This document shows, piece by piece, positions 18,457 through 25,908 of a stretch of DNA of 50,589 nucleotides. This stretch comes from Anaerolineae bacterium (GTDB lineage: Bacteria; Chloroflexota; Anaerolineae; Anaerolineales; UBA4823): assembly GCA_003130835.1 (NCBI GenBank), contig QEXX01000118.1, positions 1-50,589 of the forward strand. The letters are read 5' to 3'. The position numbers and the translations under genes were made by a program. Within the stretch, counting starts at the first letter, position 1; each line of letters begins with the position of its first letter. Below the pieces are notes generated by a model. That model had not been told where the DNA came from. It did no database searches and saw only the letters and a program-made list of their open reading frames with translations.

Positions 18457-19437
18457 ATGAAGCTATTTGTGGGCTGTGACTTAGGCGGCACGAACCTGAG
18501 AGCTGCGCTTGTGGATGTCGACAATGGCAGGGTGATTTATCAAAAGGCAACGGCGACCTTAGCCCGCCAAGGCCCGCAAGCTGTGATGCAACGCATGGCA
18601 GCGCTGATAAAAGAAGTCATCCAGGAGAGCGATTCTTCAGCGGGTCAAGTATTTGGCGTTGGGATCGGCGCACCAGGGTTGTTGGATTTAGAGAAAGGCG
18701 AGACGCTCTTTTTGACCAATTTTGCCGGCAATTGGCCGCATGTCCCCTTGCGAGATACCATTCAGCGCTTGACGTCCATCCCAACTGCCATCCTGAATGA
18801 CGTACGCGCCATTACCTTTGGCGAGTGGCGTTTTGGGGCGGGACAGGGGGTAGAAACGATGGTCGTCTTGGCTTTAGGCACGGGCGTTGGGGGCGGTTTG
18901 GTGGTCAATGGGCAATTGCACCTCGGCTTGAGTGGCAGTGCCGGGGAGTTAGGGCATATTGTTTTAGACCCCAATGGGCCGCGCTGCGGGTGTGGGAATC
19001 AGGGCTGTTTGGAAGTGTATGCTTCTGGACCGGCAATTGCTGCGATGGGGATGAAAATGGTGGCGCAAGGCTTTGCGACCCGCATTGCAGAGCTTTGTGA
19101 GGGAGATTACAACCGTATCACCGCAGCGCTGATTGCCCAAGCTGCCCAAGAAGGGGACGCGGTTGCAAGAGAGATCTTTGAACGCGCCGGGCAGGCGCTT
19201 GGTCGGGCGGCTGCCACCCTGTGTGTTACGCTTAGTCCGCAGCGGATTGTGCTGACCGGCGGTGTGGCGCGGGCAGGCGTTTTATTGCTCGAGCCTATGC
19301 AACAGGCCATGCGTCAATTGGCACGGGTTATACCGGTTGAACAGGTGCAGATCGAGCTAGGCAAGTTGGGCGACCAAGCCGGGGTGATTGGCGCGGCTTG
19401 CTTTGCGGCGCAGAAGATTTCGGGGGGAGCGAGGTAA
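18457..19437 (+). CDS. ROK family sugar kinase (glucokinase-like)
   Basis: A 326-residue ROK protein. ATP is bound by DLGGTNLRAAL near the N-terminus, the catalytic Asp is D115 in AILNDVRA, and the zinc site is H167 with C177, C179 and C184 in GHIVLDPNGPRCGCGNQGCL. The most likely reaction is ATP-dependent phosphorylation of glucose or a related hexose. There is no N-terminal HTH, so it is a kinase and not a ROK repressor. GAGGTGA sits just before the ATG. It stands alone, divergent from the tup operon. Confidence 0.92.
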   Translation: MKLFVGCDLGGTNLRAALVDVDNGRVIYQKATATLARQGPQAVMQRMAALIKEVIQESDSSAGQVFGVGIGAPGLLDLEKGETLFLTNFAGNWPHVPLRDTIQRLTSIPTAILNDVRAITFGEWRFGAGQGVETMVVLALGTGVGGGLVVNGQLHLGLSGSAGELGHIVLDPNGPRCGCGNQGCLEVYASGPAIAAMGMKMVAQGFATRIAELCEGDYNRITAALIAQAAQEGDAVAREIFERAGQALGRAAATLCVTLSPQRIVLTGGVARAGVLLLEPMQQAMRQLARVIPVEQVQIELGKLGDQAGVIGAACFAAQKISGGAR

Positions 19438-19764
19438 ATGGAGCGTAAGCGATGCAAGATGACACGGACGGGGATGAAGCGGAGAGACAGGGTAATAGGA
19501 AAGTTGATTTTTGTCGATCGATTTCGCTTTCTCGAGCATTCACGCTAAACATCTAGGGGGAGTCTTCCTTTTACCCTCACCATCCTGCGATTCATTGATC
19601 TCAGAATGTAAGAACTCCGTAAGAAATGTCTAAATCGGATCAGAGAAGAGAAAAATAGGAGTAGAATCCTCACGGTATATATCGATTAATCGAGTGCAAA
19701 TTTGTCTCAGGCGATTTTCAATGGGCAACGCACTCGGGATTGCAGACAACATAGGGAAATCAAC
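19438..19764. other. Gene-free spacer upstream of macA
   Basis: No gene is supported in this 327-base stretch. It contains a direct repeat, GTAAGAA at 19608-19614 and 19619-19625, with an 11-base period, the spacing used by OmpR-family regulators. A TAGAAT (19662-19667) downstream could be a -10 without a recognisable -35. Confidence 0.4.
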
Positions 19765-21135
19765 ATGAAGAAACGATGGGTTTACGTTTTGCTCCTTTTG
19801 GTAATTTTGGTTGGCGGGGGGCTAGGCTTCCGCCAATGGCAAATGAATCGTCAAGCAGCCCAAAACAGTGCTTTTCAGACGGAACCTGTGGCGCGTGGGG
19901 AGTTGATTGCTACCGTCGGCGGCACTGGTACAGTTCGCGCTAATCAGACGGCCATTCTCGCCTGGCAAACCAGCGGAACGGTCGAAGCCGTGATGGTTCA
20001 AGTGGGTGACCCAGTAAGCGAGGGTCAGGAGTTGGCGACGCTCAGGCGTGACTCCTTGCCCCAAACGGTCATCCTCGCTCAAGCAGAGCTAACGGAAGCA
20101 AAGAAGGCTTTGGATGACCTCTATACCAACGCCGAGACAGCCAAGACAAATGCCATGCAAGCTATTGCCCGCTATGCCGATGCCGTGCGGGATGCACAGT
20201 ATCGCTTGGATAATTTTACCGTACCGAGCAATCAGGCCGGGATGGATGCTATTGAAGCGCTGGATAAAATGAAAGCCAACCTGGATGCAGCGCGACAAGC
20301 CTTTGAAGCGGTCAAAAACCGCCCACTGGAGGATGCCCTGCGCAAGGAACTGAAAGAGAAACTGGACACGGCTCAGAGTGACTACAACGCAGCCGTGCGG
20401 CGAGTGGAACTGGAATACAACCTTCAGGTGGCGATCTCGAACTTAGAAAAAGCCCGTCAAGATTACGAAAAGTGGAAAGATGGCCCATCTCAAGAGGATA
20501 TTGCCGCCATTGAGGCGCGCATTGCCGCCGCCCAAGCGACTTTGAATCTGGCGCATCTCACCGCCCCGTTTAGCGGGACGATCACCGAGGTGAAAGTCAA
20601 GCCTGGGGATCAGGTGGCGCCGGGCACGGTTGCCATCCGCATTGATGACCTCTCCAGATTACTGGTGGATGTGCGCATTTCCGAAGTGGATGTTAATCGC
20701 ATTCAAGTTGGGCAAGATGCTAACCTGCTCTTCGACGCTATTCTGAATAAGACCTATCGCGGCAAGGTGATAGAAGTCTCTCCGGTTGGCACTGTTACAC
20801 AGGGCGTGGTTGATTTTATTGTGACCATCGAGTTAACCGATGCCGACCAAGATGTCAAACCTGCCATGACGGCTGCCGTGAATATCGTCGTCAACCAGCT
20901 TAGCGATGTGCTGCTCGTGCCCAATCGGGCGGTGCGTTTGAGCGGAGGCAAACGCATTGTCTATGTTTTGCGCAACGGCCAGCCCGAAACTGTCCCCATT
21001 ACCCTTGGCGCATCTTCGGAAACCCATAGTGAAGTGCTTGAGGGAGACCTGCAGGTTGGCGATCTGGTGATTCTGAATCCGCCCACTGTGTTTGAACAGA
21101 ACGGGCCTCCTCCTTGGGTCAATCGTAACCGCTAG
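19765..21135 (+). CDS. macA: MacA-like periplasmic adaptor (HlyD/RND family)
   Basis: A 456-residue membrane-fusion adaptor. The N-terminal helix (WVYVLLLLVILVGGGLGF) anchors it. A biotinyl-lipoyl-like half (TGTVRANQTAILAWQTSGTV) is followed by a long helical hairpin (about residues 110-250), the second lipoyl half (LNLAHLTAPFSGTITEVKVK) and beta-barrel domains. MacA partners a MacB-type ATPase-permease to export macrolides, peptides or lipids; the substrate is unknown here. The frame extends upstream to 19702, but the ATG at 19765 gives the standard N-terminus and follows AGGG. The next two genes complete the exporter. Confidence 0.88.
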   Translation: MKKRWVYVLLLLVILVGGGLGFRQWQMNRQAAQNSAFQTEPVARGELIATVGGTGTVRANQTAILAWQTSGTVEAVMVQVGDPVSEGQELATLRRDSLPQTVILAQAELTEAKKALDDLYTNAETAKTNAMQAIARYADAVRDAQYRLDNFTVPSNQAGMDAIEALDKMKANLDAARQAFEAVKNRPLEDALRKELKEKLDTAQSDYNAAVRRVELEYNLQVAISNLEKARQDYEKWKDGPSQEDIAAIEARIAAAQATLNLAHLTAPFSGTITEVKVKPGDQVAPGTVAIRIDDLSRLLVDVRISEVDVNRIQVGQDANLLFDAILNKTYRGKVIEVSPVGTVTQGVVDFIVTIELTDADQDVKPAMTAAVNIVVNQLSDVLLVPNRAVRLSGGKRIVYVLRNGQPETVPITLGASSETHSEVLEGDLQVGDLVILNPPTVFEQNGPPPWVNRNR

Positions 21136-21150
21136 GAATCGAGAACGCCT

Positions 21151-21837
21151 ATGAGCGAAAACGACATTGTGATCGATGCCCGCAATTTAACCAAAGTCTA
21201 TAAAATGGGCGATGTGGAGGTGCACGCGCTACGTGGCCTCTCGATGCAGGTGAAACGGGGCGAGGTAGTGGCGATTATGGGCCCTTCGGGGTCGGGTAAG
21301 TCAACCCTGATGAATATTATTGGCTGTCTTGATCGCCCAACCTCGGGTGAGTATATTTTGGACGGCAAACGGGTTTCTGATCTCAAGGATGATGAGTTGG
21401 CGCGCATCCGCAATCAGAAAGTTGGCTTTGTCTTCCAGAGCTTTAATTTATTGCCGCGCGCAACCGCTATAGCCAATGTTGAATTGCCTCTGCGTTATGC
21501 GGGCTCCAATGGCAATCGCCGTGAACGAGCTAAGCAAGCTCTGATTGCGGTTGGTCTGGAAGAGCGCCTCTACCATCGTCCAAATGAGCTTTCTGGCGGA
21601 CAGCAGCAGCGGGTGGCAATCGCCAGGGCGTTGGTGAACAACCCGGCGATTGTTCTCGCCGATGAACCCACCGGCAATCTCGATACGAAGTCGGGGGAGG
21701 AGATTATGCGCTTGTTGCTGAACCTCAATCAGGAACGCGGCGTCACGTTGATCATTGTGACCCATGATCCTGATGTGGCTGCTCACGCTCAACGCATCGT
21801 TCATATTCGCGATGGCAAAGTGGAGGAGGAAAAATGA
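21151..21837 (+). CDS. MacB-type ABC exporter ATPase
   Basis: A 228-residue ATPase of the LolD/MacB class: Walker [11 protein letters not shown]-loop [11 protein letters not shown], signature [15 protein letters not shown], Walker [13 protein letters not shown] and switch His in VTHD. It lies 15 bases after macA and its stop overlaps the permease start by four bases. In E. coli MacB the ATPase and permease are one protein; here they are separate, as in many Gram-positive and Chloroflexota genomes. Confidence 0.95.
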   Translation: MSENDIVIDARNLTKVYKMGDVEVHALRGLSMQVKRGEVVAIMGPSGSGKSTLMNIIGCLDRPTSGEYILDGKRVSDLKDDELARIRNQKVGFVFQSFNLLPRATAIANVELPLRYAGSNGNRRERAKQALIAVGLEERLYHRPNELSGGQQQRVAIARALVNNPAIVLADEPTGNLDTKSGEEIMRLLLNLNQERGVTLIIVTHDPDVAAHAQRIVHIRDGKVEEEK

Positions 21838-23060
21838 ACCTAGCGGCCTCCTTTTATGAAGCCCTTGAAAGTTTGGCAAGCAATAAATTACGCTCAGGGC
21901 TGACCATCTTAGGCATTGTAATCGGTGTTGCAGCAGTTATTGCGATGATCTCCATCGGGCGCGGAGCGGAGAATTCGATCACCGGCTCGATTCAAGGCAT
22001 TGGTACCAACTTATTGTTTGTCTTTCGGGGTGGCAACGAGGACGTTCGCAATCCCAAGCCGCTGACTTTGGGGGATGCCAATGCCATTAATGACCCATTC
22101 CAAGCGCCTTCGGTGGCGAATGTTGCGCCAATGTTGATGGGCAATGGAAAAGTCAGCTACGGCGGTGAAAGCGTTGTTACTTCAATTGAGGGAGTCACAC
22201 CGTCTTTTGCTGAAGTGCGCAATTACCGCGTGACGGAGGGCGAATTTATCGCCGAAGAGCATATTTTGGGGCGGGCTTCGGTAGTCTTGCTCGGCCCGGA
22301 TGTGGCGGAAAAGCTTTTTGGGCGCAAAGAAGGCTTGGTGGGCGAGACGGTTCGCATTGAGGGACAGCCGTTTCGGGTTATCGGGGTTTTGGAATCCAAA
22401 GGCGGATCATCGTTTTCTAACCAAGATGATCGTGTGATGGTGCCGTTTACCACGGCGCAGGCGCGACTGATTCGGCGCAGCACACCCGACCAGGTCGATT
22501 TACTGATGGTGCAAGCGGTGAGCGCGCAAGCTGTACCGCAGGCTGCCGAAGAAATTGCCCAAATTTTGCGCTATCGCCATAAGACCGAAATTGGCGCCGA
22601 TGATTTTACTATCTTGACCCAGCAAGATTTCTTGGATACGGCGCGCACCATCACCAATATCCTGACCATCTTCTTGGGGGGGATTGCCGCCATTTCTCTA
22701 TTGGTGGGCGGGATTGGGATTATGAACATTATGTTGGTCTCGGTCACCGAGCGCACGCGCGAGATCGGCCTGCGAAAGGCGTTGGGGGCACGGCGAATCG
22801 ATATTTTAGTGCAGTTTCTGACTGAGTCGATTGTGCTGAGTCTGTTTGGGGGGTTGGTGGGCATCGGTTTGGGGTGGCTGATTTCTTATGTGGTCGGGCA
22901 AATTGCAGCCGCCAACAATGCCGATATCAACCCAGCCATAGGTTTGGATACCATCCTATTGGCGACCCTCTTTTCGACTGCCGTCGGGTTGTTCTTTGGG
23001 TTGTACCCAGCCAACCGGGCAGCCAGCTTGGAACCGGTAGAAGCCCTACGGTATGAATAG
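21834..23060 (+). CDS. MacB-type ABC exporter permease (FtsX domain)
   Basis: A 408-residue permease with one N-terminal helix ([20 protein letters not shown]), a MacB core extracytoplasmic domain (about residues 45-245), and three C-terminal helices of the FtsX domain containing [20 protein letters not shown] and [14 protein letters not shown], the coupling motif for the ATPase. Such exporters work by mechanotransmission rather than by moving substrate through the membrane. Coupled to the ATPase by ATGA overlap. Confidence 0.94.
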   Translation: MNLAASFYEALESLASNKLRSGLTILGIVIGVAAVIAMISIGRGAENSITGSIQGIGTNLLFVFRGGNEDVRNPKPLTLGDANAINDPFQAPSVANVAPMLMGNGKVSYGGESVVTSIEGVTPSFAEVRNYRVTEGEFIAEEHILGRASVVLLGPDVAEKLFGRKEGLVGETVRIEGQPFRVIGVLESKGGSSFSNQDDRVMVPFTTAQARLIRRSTPDQVDLLMVQAVSAQAVPQAAEEIAQILRYRHKTEIGADDFTILTQQDFLDTARTITNILTIFLGGIAAISLLVGGIGIMNIMLVSVTERTREIGLRKALGARRIDILVQFLTESIVLSLFGGLVGIGLGWLISYVVGQIAAANNADINPAIGLDTILLATLFSTAVGLFFGLYPANRAASLEPVEALRYE

Positions 23061-23105
23061 CTGTCAGCGGTGGGCTTTCAGCGATCCGTTCATGGCGGTC
23101 GATTT

Positions 23106-24302
23106 TCAGTGTTCAGCCACCAGTTTGACCGCTTGGGCAACGCGGGCACAGGCTTCTTCGAGGAGCGAGCGTGGACAGGCGAAGTTCCAACGGATAAAGC
23201 CTTCGCCCTCTTTGCCGAAAGCTTTCCCGTCATTAAAGGCTACTTTTGCCTCTTTCAAGAAAAAGGTATAAGGATCACTGGGCAAACCTAAGGGGCGACA
23301 ATCTAGCCAGGCTAAATAGGTGCCTTGCGGACAAGTATGCGGCACATAGGGGAGATTCTCACTCAGCCATTGCACCAAATAATCTCGATTGTCTTGCAGA
23401 TAGCGCAACACTTGCCGAAGCCATTCCTCGCCTTCGCGATAAGCCGCTAAGGCAGCTACCCAACCCAAGGCGTTGATCCAACTGGTTAACCCTTGGCTGG
23501 CTTCGTCCAAGCGTTTCCGCCACTCACGATTGGGAACAATGGCGAAGGAAAACTGCAAGCCCGGAATGTTAAAGGTTTTGCTCGGTGCCATCAGGGTGAT
23601 CGTGTTTTGGGCAATTTCAGGGTCTAAAGAGGCAATTGGGGTGTGATGGTTGGGTTCAAAGATCAAGTCGCCGTGGATTTCGTCGGAGCAGATCGCCAGT
23701 CCGTGGCGCAAGCAAATCTCCGCCAGGCGTTCCAACTCTGTGCGGGTAAAGACCCGCCCAACGGGGTTGTGCGGATTGCAGAGCAGAAACAGGCGTGTGT
23801 CTTCCAAAATGGCTTGCTCGAATTGGTCGAAATCGATTTCACAATAGAGGACATTTGCTTCGTTTACATATGAGACCAGTGGATTATCGATGCGCCTCAT
23901 ACCGGCATTGGCTGCTGCGCCTAAAATCGGCGGGTAAATCGGCGGTTGAACGATCAGACTATGGCCGGCTCCGCCCAAGGCGTGTGCCACTAAATTAAAG
24001 CCCACCACGACCCCTGGAACAAAGTAGATGTCTTCGGGTTGGATTTGCCAATGGTAGAGGCGCGCCATCCGCTCCACCAAAACTTCACGCAACTCCCTGC
24101 GTTGGTTGGGTTCAGTATGTAAGCCGCTGGGGTAGCCGAAGATGCCGTGCTCGACGGCTTGGTGCAGGGCGTCTATCACGGCTGGCGGTGAACGAAAATC
24201 CATATCGGCAACCCACATGGGCAGCACCTCTTCGGGATAAGAGTCCCATTTCAAGCTATTGGTGCCGCGGCGCGAGATGATCTGGTCGAAGTTGTGACTC
24301 AA
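23106..24302 (-). CDS. patB: PatB/MalY-type PLP-dependent aminotransferase or C-S lyase
   Basis: A 398-residue fold-type I PLP enzyme. The PLP lysine lies in MAPSKTFNIPGLQFSF. LPMWVADMDFRSPPAVIDAL and CNPHNPVGRVFTRTEL are typical of PatB/MalY cystathionine beta-lyase-like enzymes, which cleave C-S bonds or transaminate. I take the TTG at 24302 as start (then SHNFDQIISRRGTNSLKWD): a perfect GGAGG lies five bases upstream and the family begins here. The longer ATG frame from 24353 overlaps cutA by 37 bases. It forms an operon with cutA, 14 bases apart. Confidence 0.9.
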   Translation of the reverse strand: MSHNFDQIISRRGTNSLKWDSYPEEVLPMWVADMDFRSPPAVIDALHQAVEHGIFGYPSGLHTEPNQRRELREVLVERMARLYHWQIQPEDIYFVPGVVVGFNLVAHALGGAGHSLIVQPPIYPPILGAAANAGMRRIDNPLVSYVNEANVLYCEIDFDQFEQAILEDTRLFLLCNPHNPVGRVFTRTELERLAEICLRHGLAICSDEIHGDLIFEPNHHTPIASLDPEIAQNTITLMAPSKTFNIPGLQFSFAIVPNREWRKRLDEASQGLTSWINALGWVAALAAYREGEEWLRQVLRYLQDNRDYLVQWLSENLPYVPHTCPQGTYLAWLDCRPLGLPSDPYTFFLKEAKVAFNDGKAFGKEGEGFIRWNFACPRSLLEEACARVAQAVKLVAEH

Positions 24303-24316
24303 AAGGTCCTCCAAAG

Positions 24317-24661
24317 CTACGTGGATTTCGGTTGTGTTTCTTGCAACACCCATTGCAAATAGGTATTACTCCCTGCCACAACGGGCAAGGCGAGGATTTC
24401 CGGAACTTGGTAGGGGTGATGCTGTTGGACAAAGGGGAGAAAGTGGTCTTCAAAACCCTCTTTACGCGTTTTGACCATCAGCAGGGTTTCCGAGTCGGAT
24501 TGGAGTTCGCCTTCCCACCAGTAAAGCGAATGCAGGTTGCTGACGATATTCACACAAGCGGCTAAGCGTTCTTGAAGCAGTTGGCGCGCCAATTGCTCGG
24601 CGACCTCTTTGGAAGGGGCGGTGATGAAAACCAGCAGAATGTCTGGGGATTCGACAGGCAT
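24317..24661 (-). CDS. cutA: CutA divalent-cation tolerance family protein
   Basis: A 114-residue CutA protein, a trimeric PII-like fold linked to copper tolerance in E. coli but of uncertain general role. Motifs include VFITAPSKEVAEQLARQLLQ, ACVNIVSNLHSLYWWEGEL and the C-terminal PEILALPVVAGSNTYLQWV. The frame stays open to 24748, but the ATG at 24661 gives family length and has GGAG upstream. A TATAAT on the minus strand at 24701-24706 could be its -10, without an obvious -35. patB follows. Confidence 0.92.
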   Translation of the reverse strand: MPVESPDILLVFITAPSKEVAEQLARQLLQERLAACVNIVSNLHSLYWWEGELQSDSETLLMVKTRKEGFEDHFLPFVQQHHPYQVPEILALPVVAGSNTYLQWVLQETQPKST

Positions 24662-24766
24662 GGGCTGTTTCTCCAAGATTAGCGGAATGGAGATAGCGAG
24701 ATTATAATCCCTTTTTTCGGGAAGGCGCATGGGAGAACCGCTGTCCATCGGAGGGCTTTCTTAATC

Positions 24767-24800
24767 GTGAATCGGCAGACATCCTCGTCTGCCGATTCAC
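24767..24800 (-). terminator. Stem-loop after tenA
   Basis: A perfect 14-bp stem (GTGAATCGGCAGAC with its complement) and a 6-base loop lie between the tenA stop and the cutA promoter region. No U tract follows on the minus strand, so it may act with Rho or protect RNA ends. Confidence 0.5.
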
Positions 24801-24824
24801 CTTCGGTGAGGCTAGTCTGCGTAT

Positions 24825-25511
24825 TTATACCCCGGCTGTTTCGGCCATGGCTTCCCAAAACTGCAGTTCGTATTCGAGCAACAAGCGAGCAGTCTCTTGC
24901 ATTTGAGCTGGCGATTCACCACGCTCAAGGGCAGCCTGAAGGTAGGGGCTGACACGTTCATCGGCTTCCCGGTAATTCTCGTAGATCTTGAAAAACTCAG
25001 CTTGGGGGGTGGTGAGGCCGTATTCGGAGCGCAAAGCACGGTAGACGCGCAGGCTGTTTTGAATCCACACTTCTGAGTCGAAGCGAAAGGCTAAAATCAG
25101 GTCGGCATCGCAACCGTACAGGCAGACCGAAGAGATGAAATAACTAAACATCATCGCCTTAGCCAATTTTGGGGTTTGAGGGAGCTGTTCGCGGGATAAG
25201 CCGACGGCTTCTGCAAAAGCGGGGATGCGTTCACGCACGACAAACTCCGCTTGCAGGAAATCGTTGAGGATGGTTCGGCTGGGTAGATGACCGAAGCGGG
25301 AAACCAAGAGGGCAAGATTGCGAATGCCGCTGGTGACAATATGATGTTGTTGGGCGGCCAGGGTTTGTAGGGCAGGGAGAGGCACTTGTTTGGCAGCCAA
25401 GGCGTCTAAAAAACGATGGGTGATGATCTGGTGCATGAGCGGTTCGAGCTGATGGCGTGTTTGCTGAATCAGCTCGAGCGCCGCTGGGGGTTTAGAAGGG
25501 TTCATTGCCAT
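24825..25511 (-). CDS. tenA: TenA-like thiamine salvage protein
   Basis: A 228-residue all-helical protein of the TenA/heme-oxygenase-like fold. TenA enzymes hydrolyse thiamine or its degraded pyrimidine to recover hydroxymethylpyrimidine. Features include LQTLAAQQHHIVTSGIRNLA, SYFISSVCLYGC and the C-terminal LLLEYELQFWEAM. The family is broad and includes PqqC-like members, but a TPP riboswitch directly upstream supports a thiamine role. The ATG has GGAGGTGA upstream. It is the only thiamine gene in view. Confidence 0.83.
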   Translation of the reverse strand: MAMNPSKPPAALELIQQTRHQLEPLMHQIITHRFLDALAAKQVPLPALQTLAAQQHHIVTSGIRNLALLVSRFGHLPSRTILNDFLQAEFVVRERIPAFAEAVGLSREQLPQTPKLAKAMMFSYFISSVCLYGCDADLILAFRFDSEVWIQNSLRVYRALRSEYGLTTPQAEFFKIYENYREADERVSPYLQAALERGESPAQMQETARLLLEYELQFWEAMAETAGV

Positions 25512-25537
25512 GAGGTCACCTCCAGAATGAAATTGAG

Positions 25538-25568
25538 AAAATAAAACACCCTCTGCCGGAGAGGGTGT
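25538..25568 (-). terminator. Riboswitch-controlled intrinsic terminator
   Basis: A perfect 9-bp stem (ACACCCTCT with AGAGGGTGT), a 5-base loop and the tract TTTTATTTT on the minus strand, between the TPP aptamer and tenA. It is the expression platform: TPP binding should favour this hairpin and stop transcription before tenA. Confidence 0.92.
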
Positions 25569-25589
25569 GAGTCAACCATGCTTATAGCT

Positions 25590-25683
25590 GCAACGTCCCT
25601 ACGCCGGCATTATCCGGATCAGGTTCTGCGGGTCGAGGACAAGGGTCCTCCTCTCAGCCTGGCTTCACCAAGCTCCCCGTTCG
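25590..25683 (-). ncRNA. TPP riboswitch (THI element)
   Basis: The minus strand carries the conserved TPP aptamer elements in order: GGGGAGC, the CTGAGA at 25652-25657 (pyrimidine-sensing arm), then GACCCGCAGAACCTGAT and GGATAATGCCGGCGTAGGGA (pyrophosphate-sensing arm and P1 return). AACG and CGTT at the ends close P1. A strong promoter lies upstream and an intrinsic terminator downstream, so control is at transcription. Confidence 0.96.
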
Positions 25684-25697
25684 ATTGTGATGGAGTA

Positions 25698-25726
25698 ACG
25701 ATACCCGCTAAAACTGATTTTGTCAA
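25698..25726 (-). promoter_or_regulatory. Promoter of the TPP riboswitch-tenA transcript
   Basis: TTGACA at 25721-25726 and TATCGT at 25698-25703, exactly 17 bases apart on the minus strand, start transcription just upstream of the aptamer at about 25691. Confidence 0.68.
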
Positions 25727-25844
25727 GAGATGATGTTCGGTAGTTAAGGGGAGGGAACTTTGCGTCTTCTTCACGCATTCCCGCTTCTCGGAACATTTAT
25801 GAAAATCCAGTTCGAGGAGATAAAAAAGCCCATCGCAAAAATCT

Positions 25845-25863
25845 GTCAGTCAAATGGCAGTGG
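25845..25863 (+). repeat. Shared 19-bp leader repeat, copy 1
   Basis: The sequence GTCAGTCAAATGGCAGTGG lies 45 bases before the start codon of the 719-residue repeat protein. It recurs identically upstream of the 1333-residue protein (28189-28207), each time with TCGCAAA 12-13 bases to the left. Confidence 0.85.
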
Positions 25864-25871
25864 GGTTTGCT

Positions 25872-25895
25872 AAAAAGGGAGAAAGTTCCCTTTTT
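25872..25895 (+). promoter_or_regulatory. Hairpin abutting the ribosome site of the 719-residue protein
   Basis: A perfect 9-bp inverted repeat (AAAAAGGGA, six-base loop, TCCCTTTTT) ends directly at the Shine-Dalgarno GAGGAGGTGG. The right arm ends in five T, so it resembles a weak intrinsic terminator or an attenuator controlling ribosome access. Confidence 0.5.
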
Positions 25896-25908
25896 GAGGA
25901 GGTGGAAA

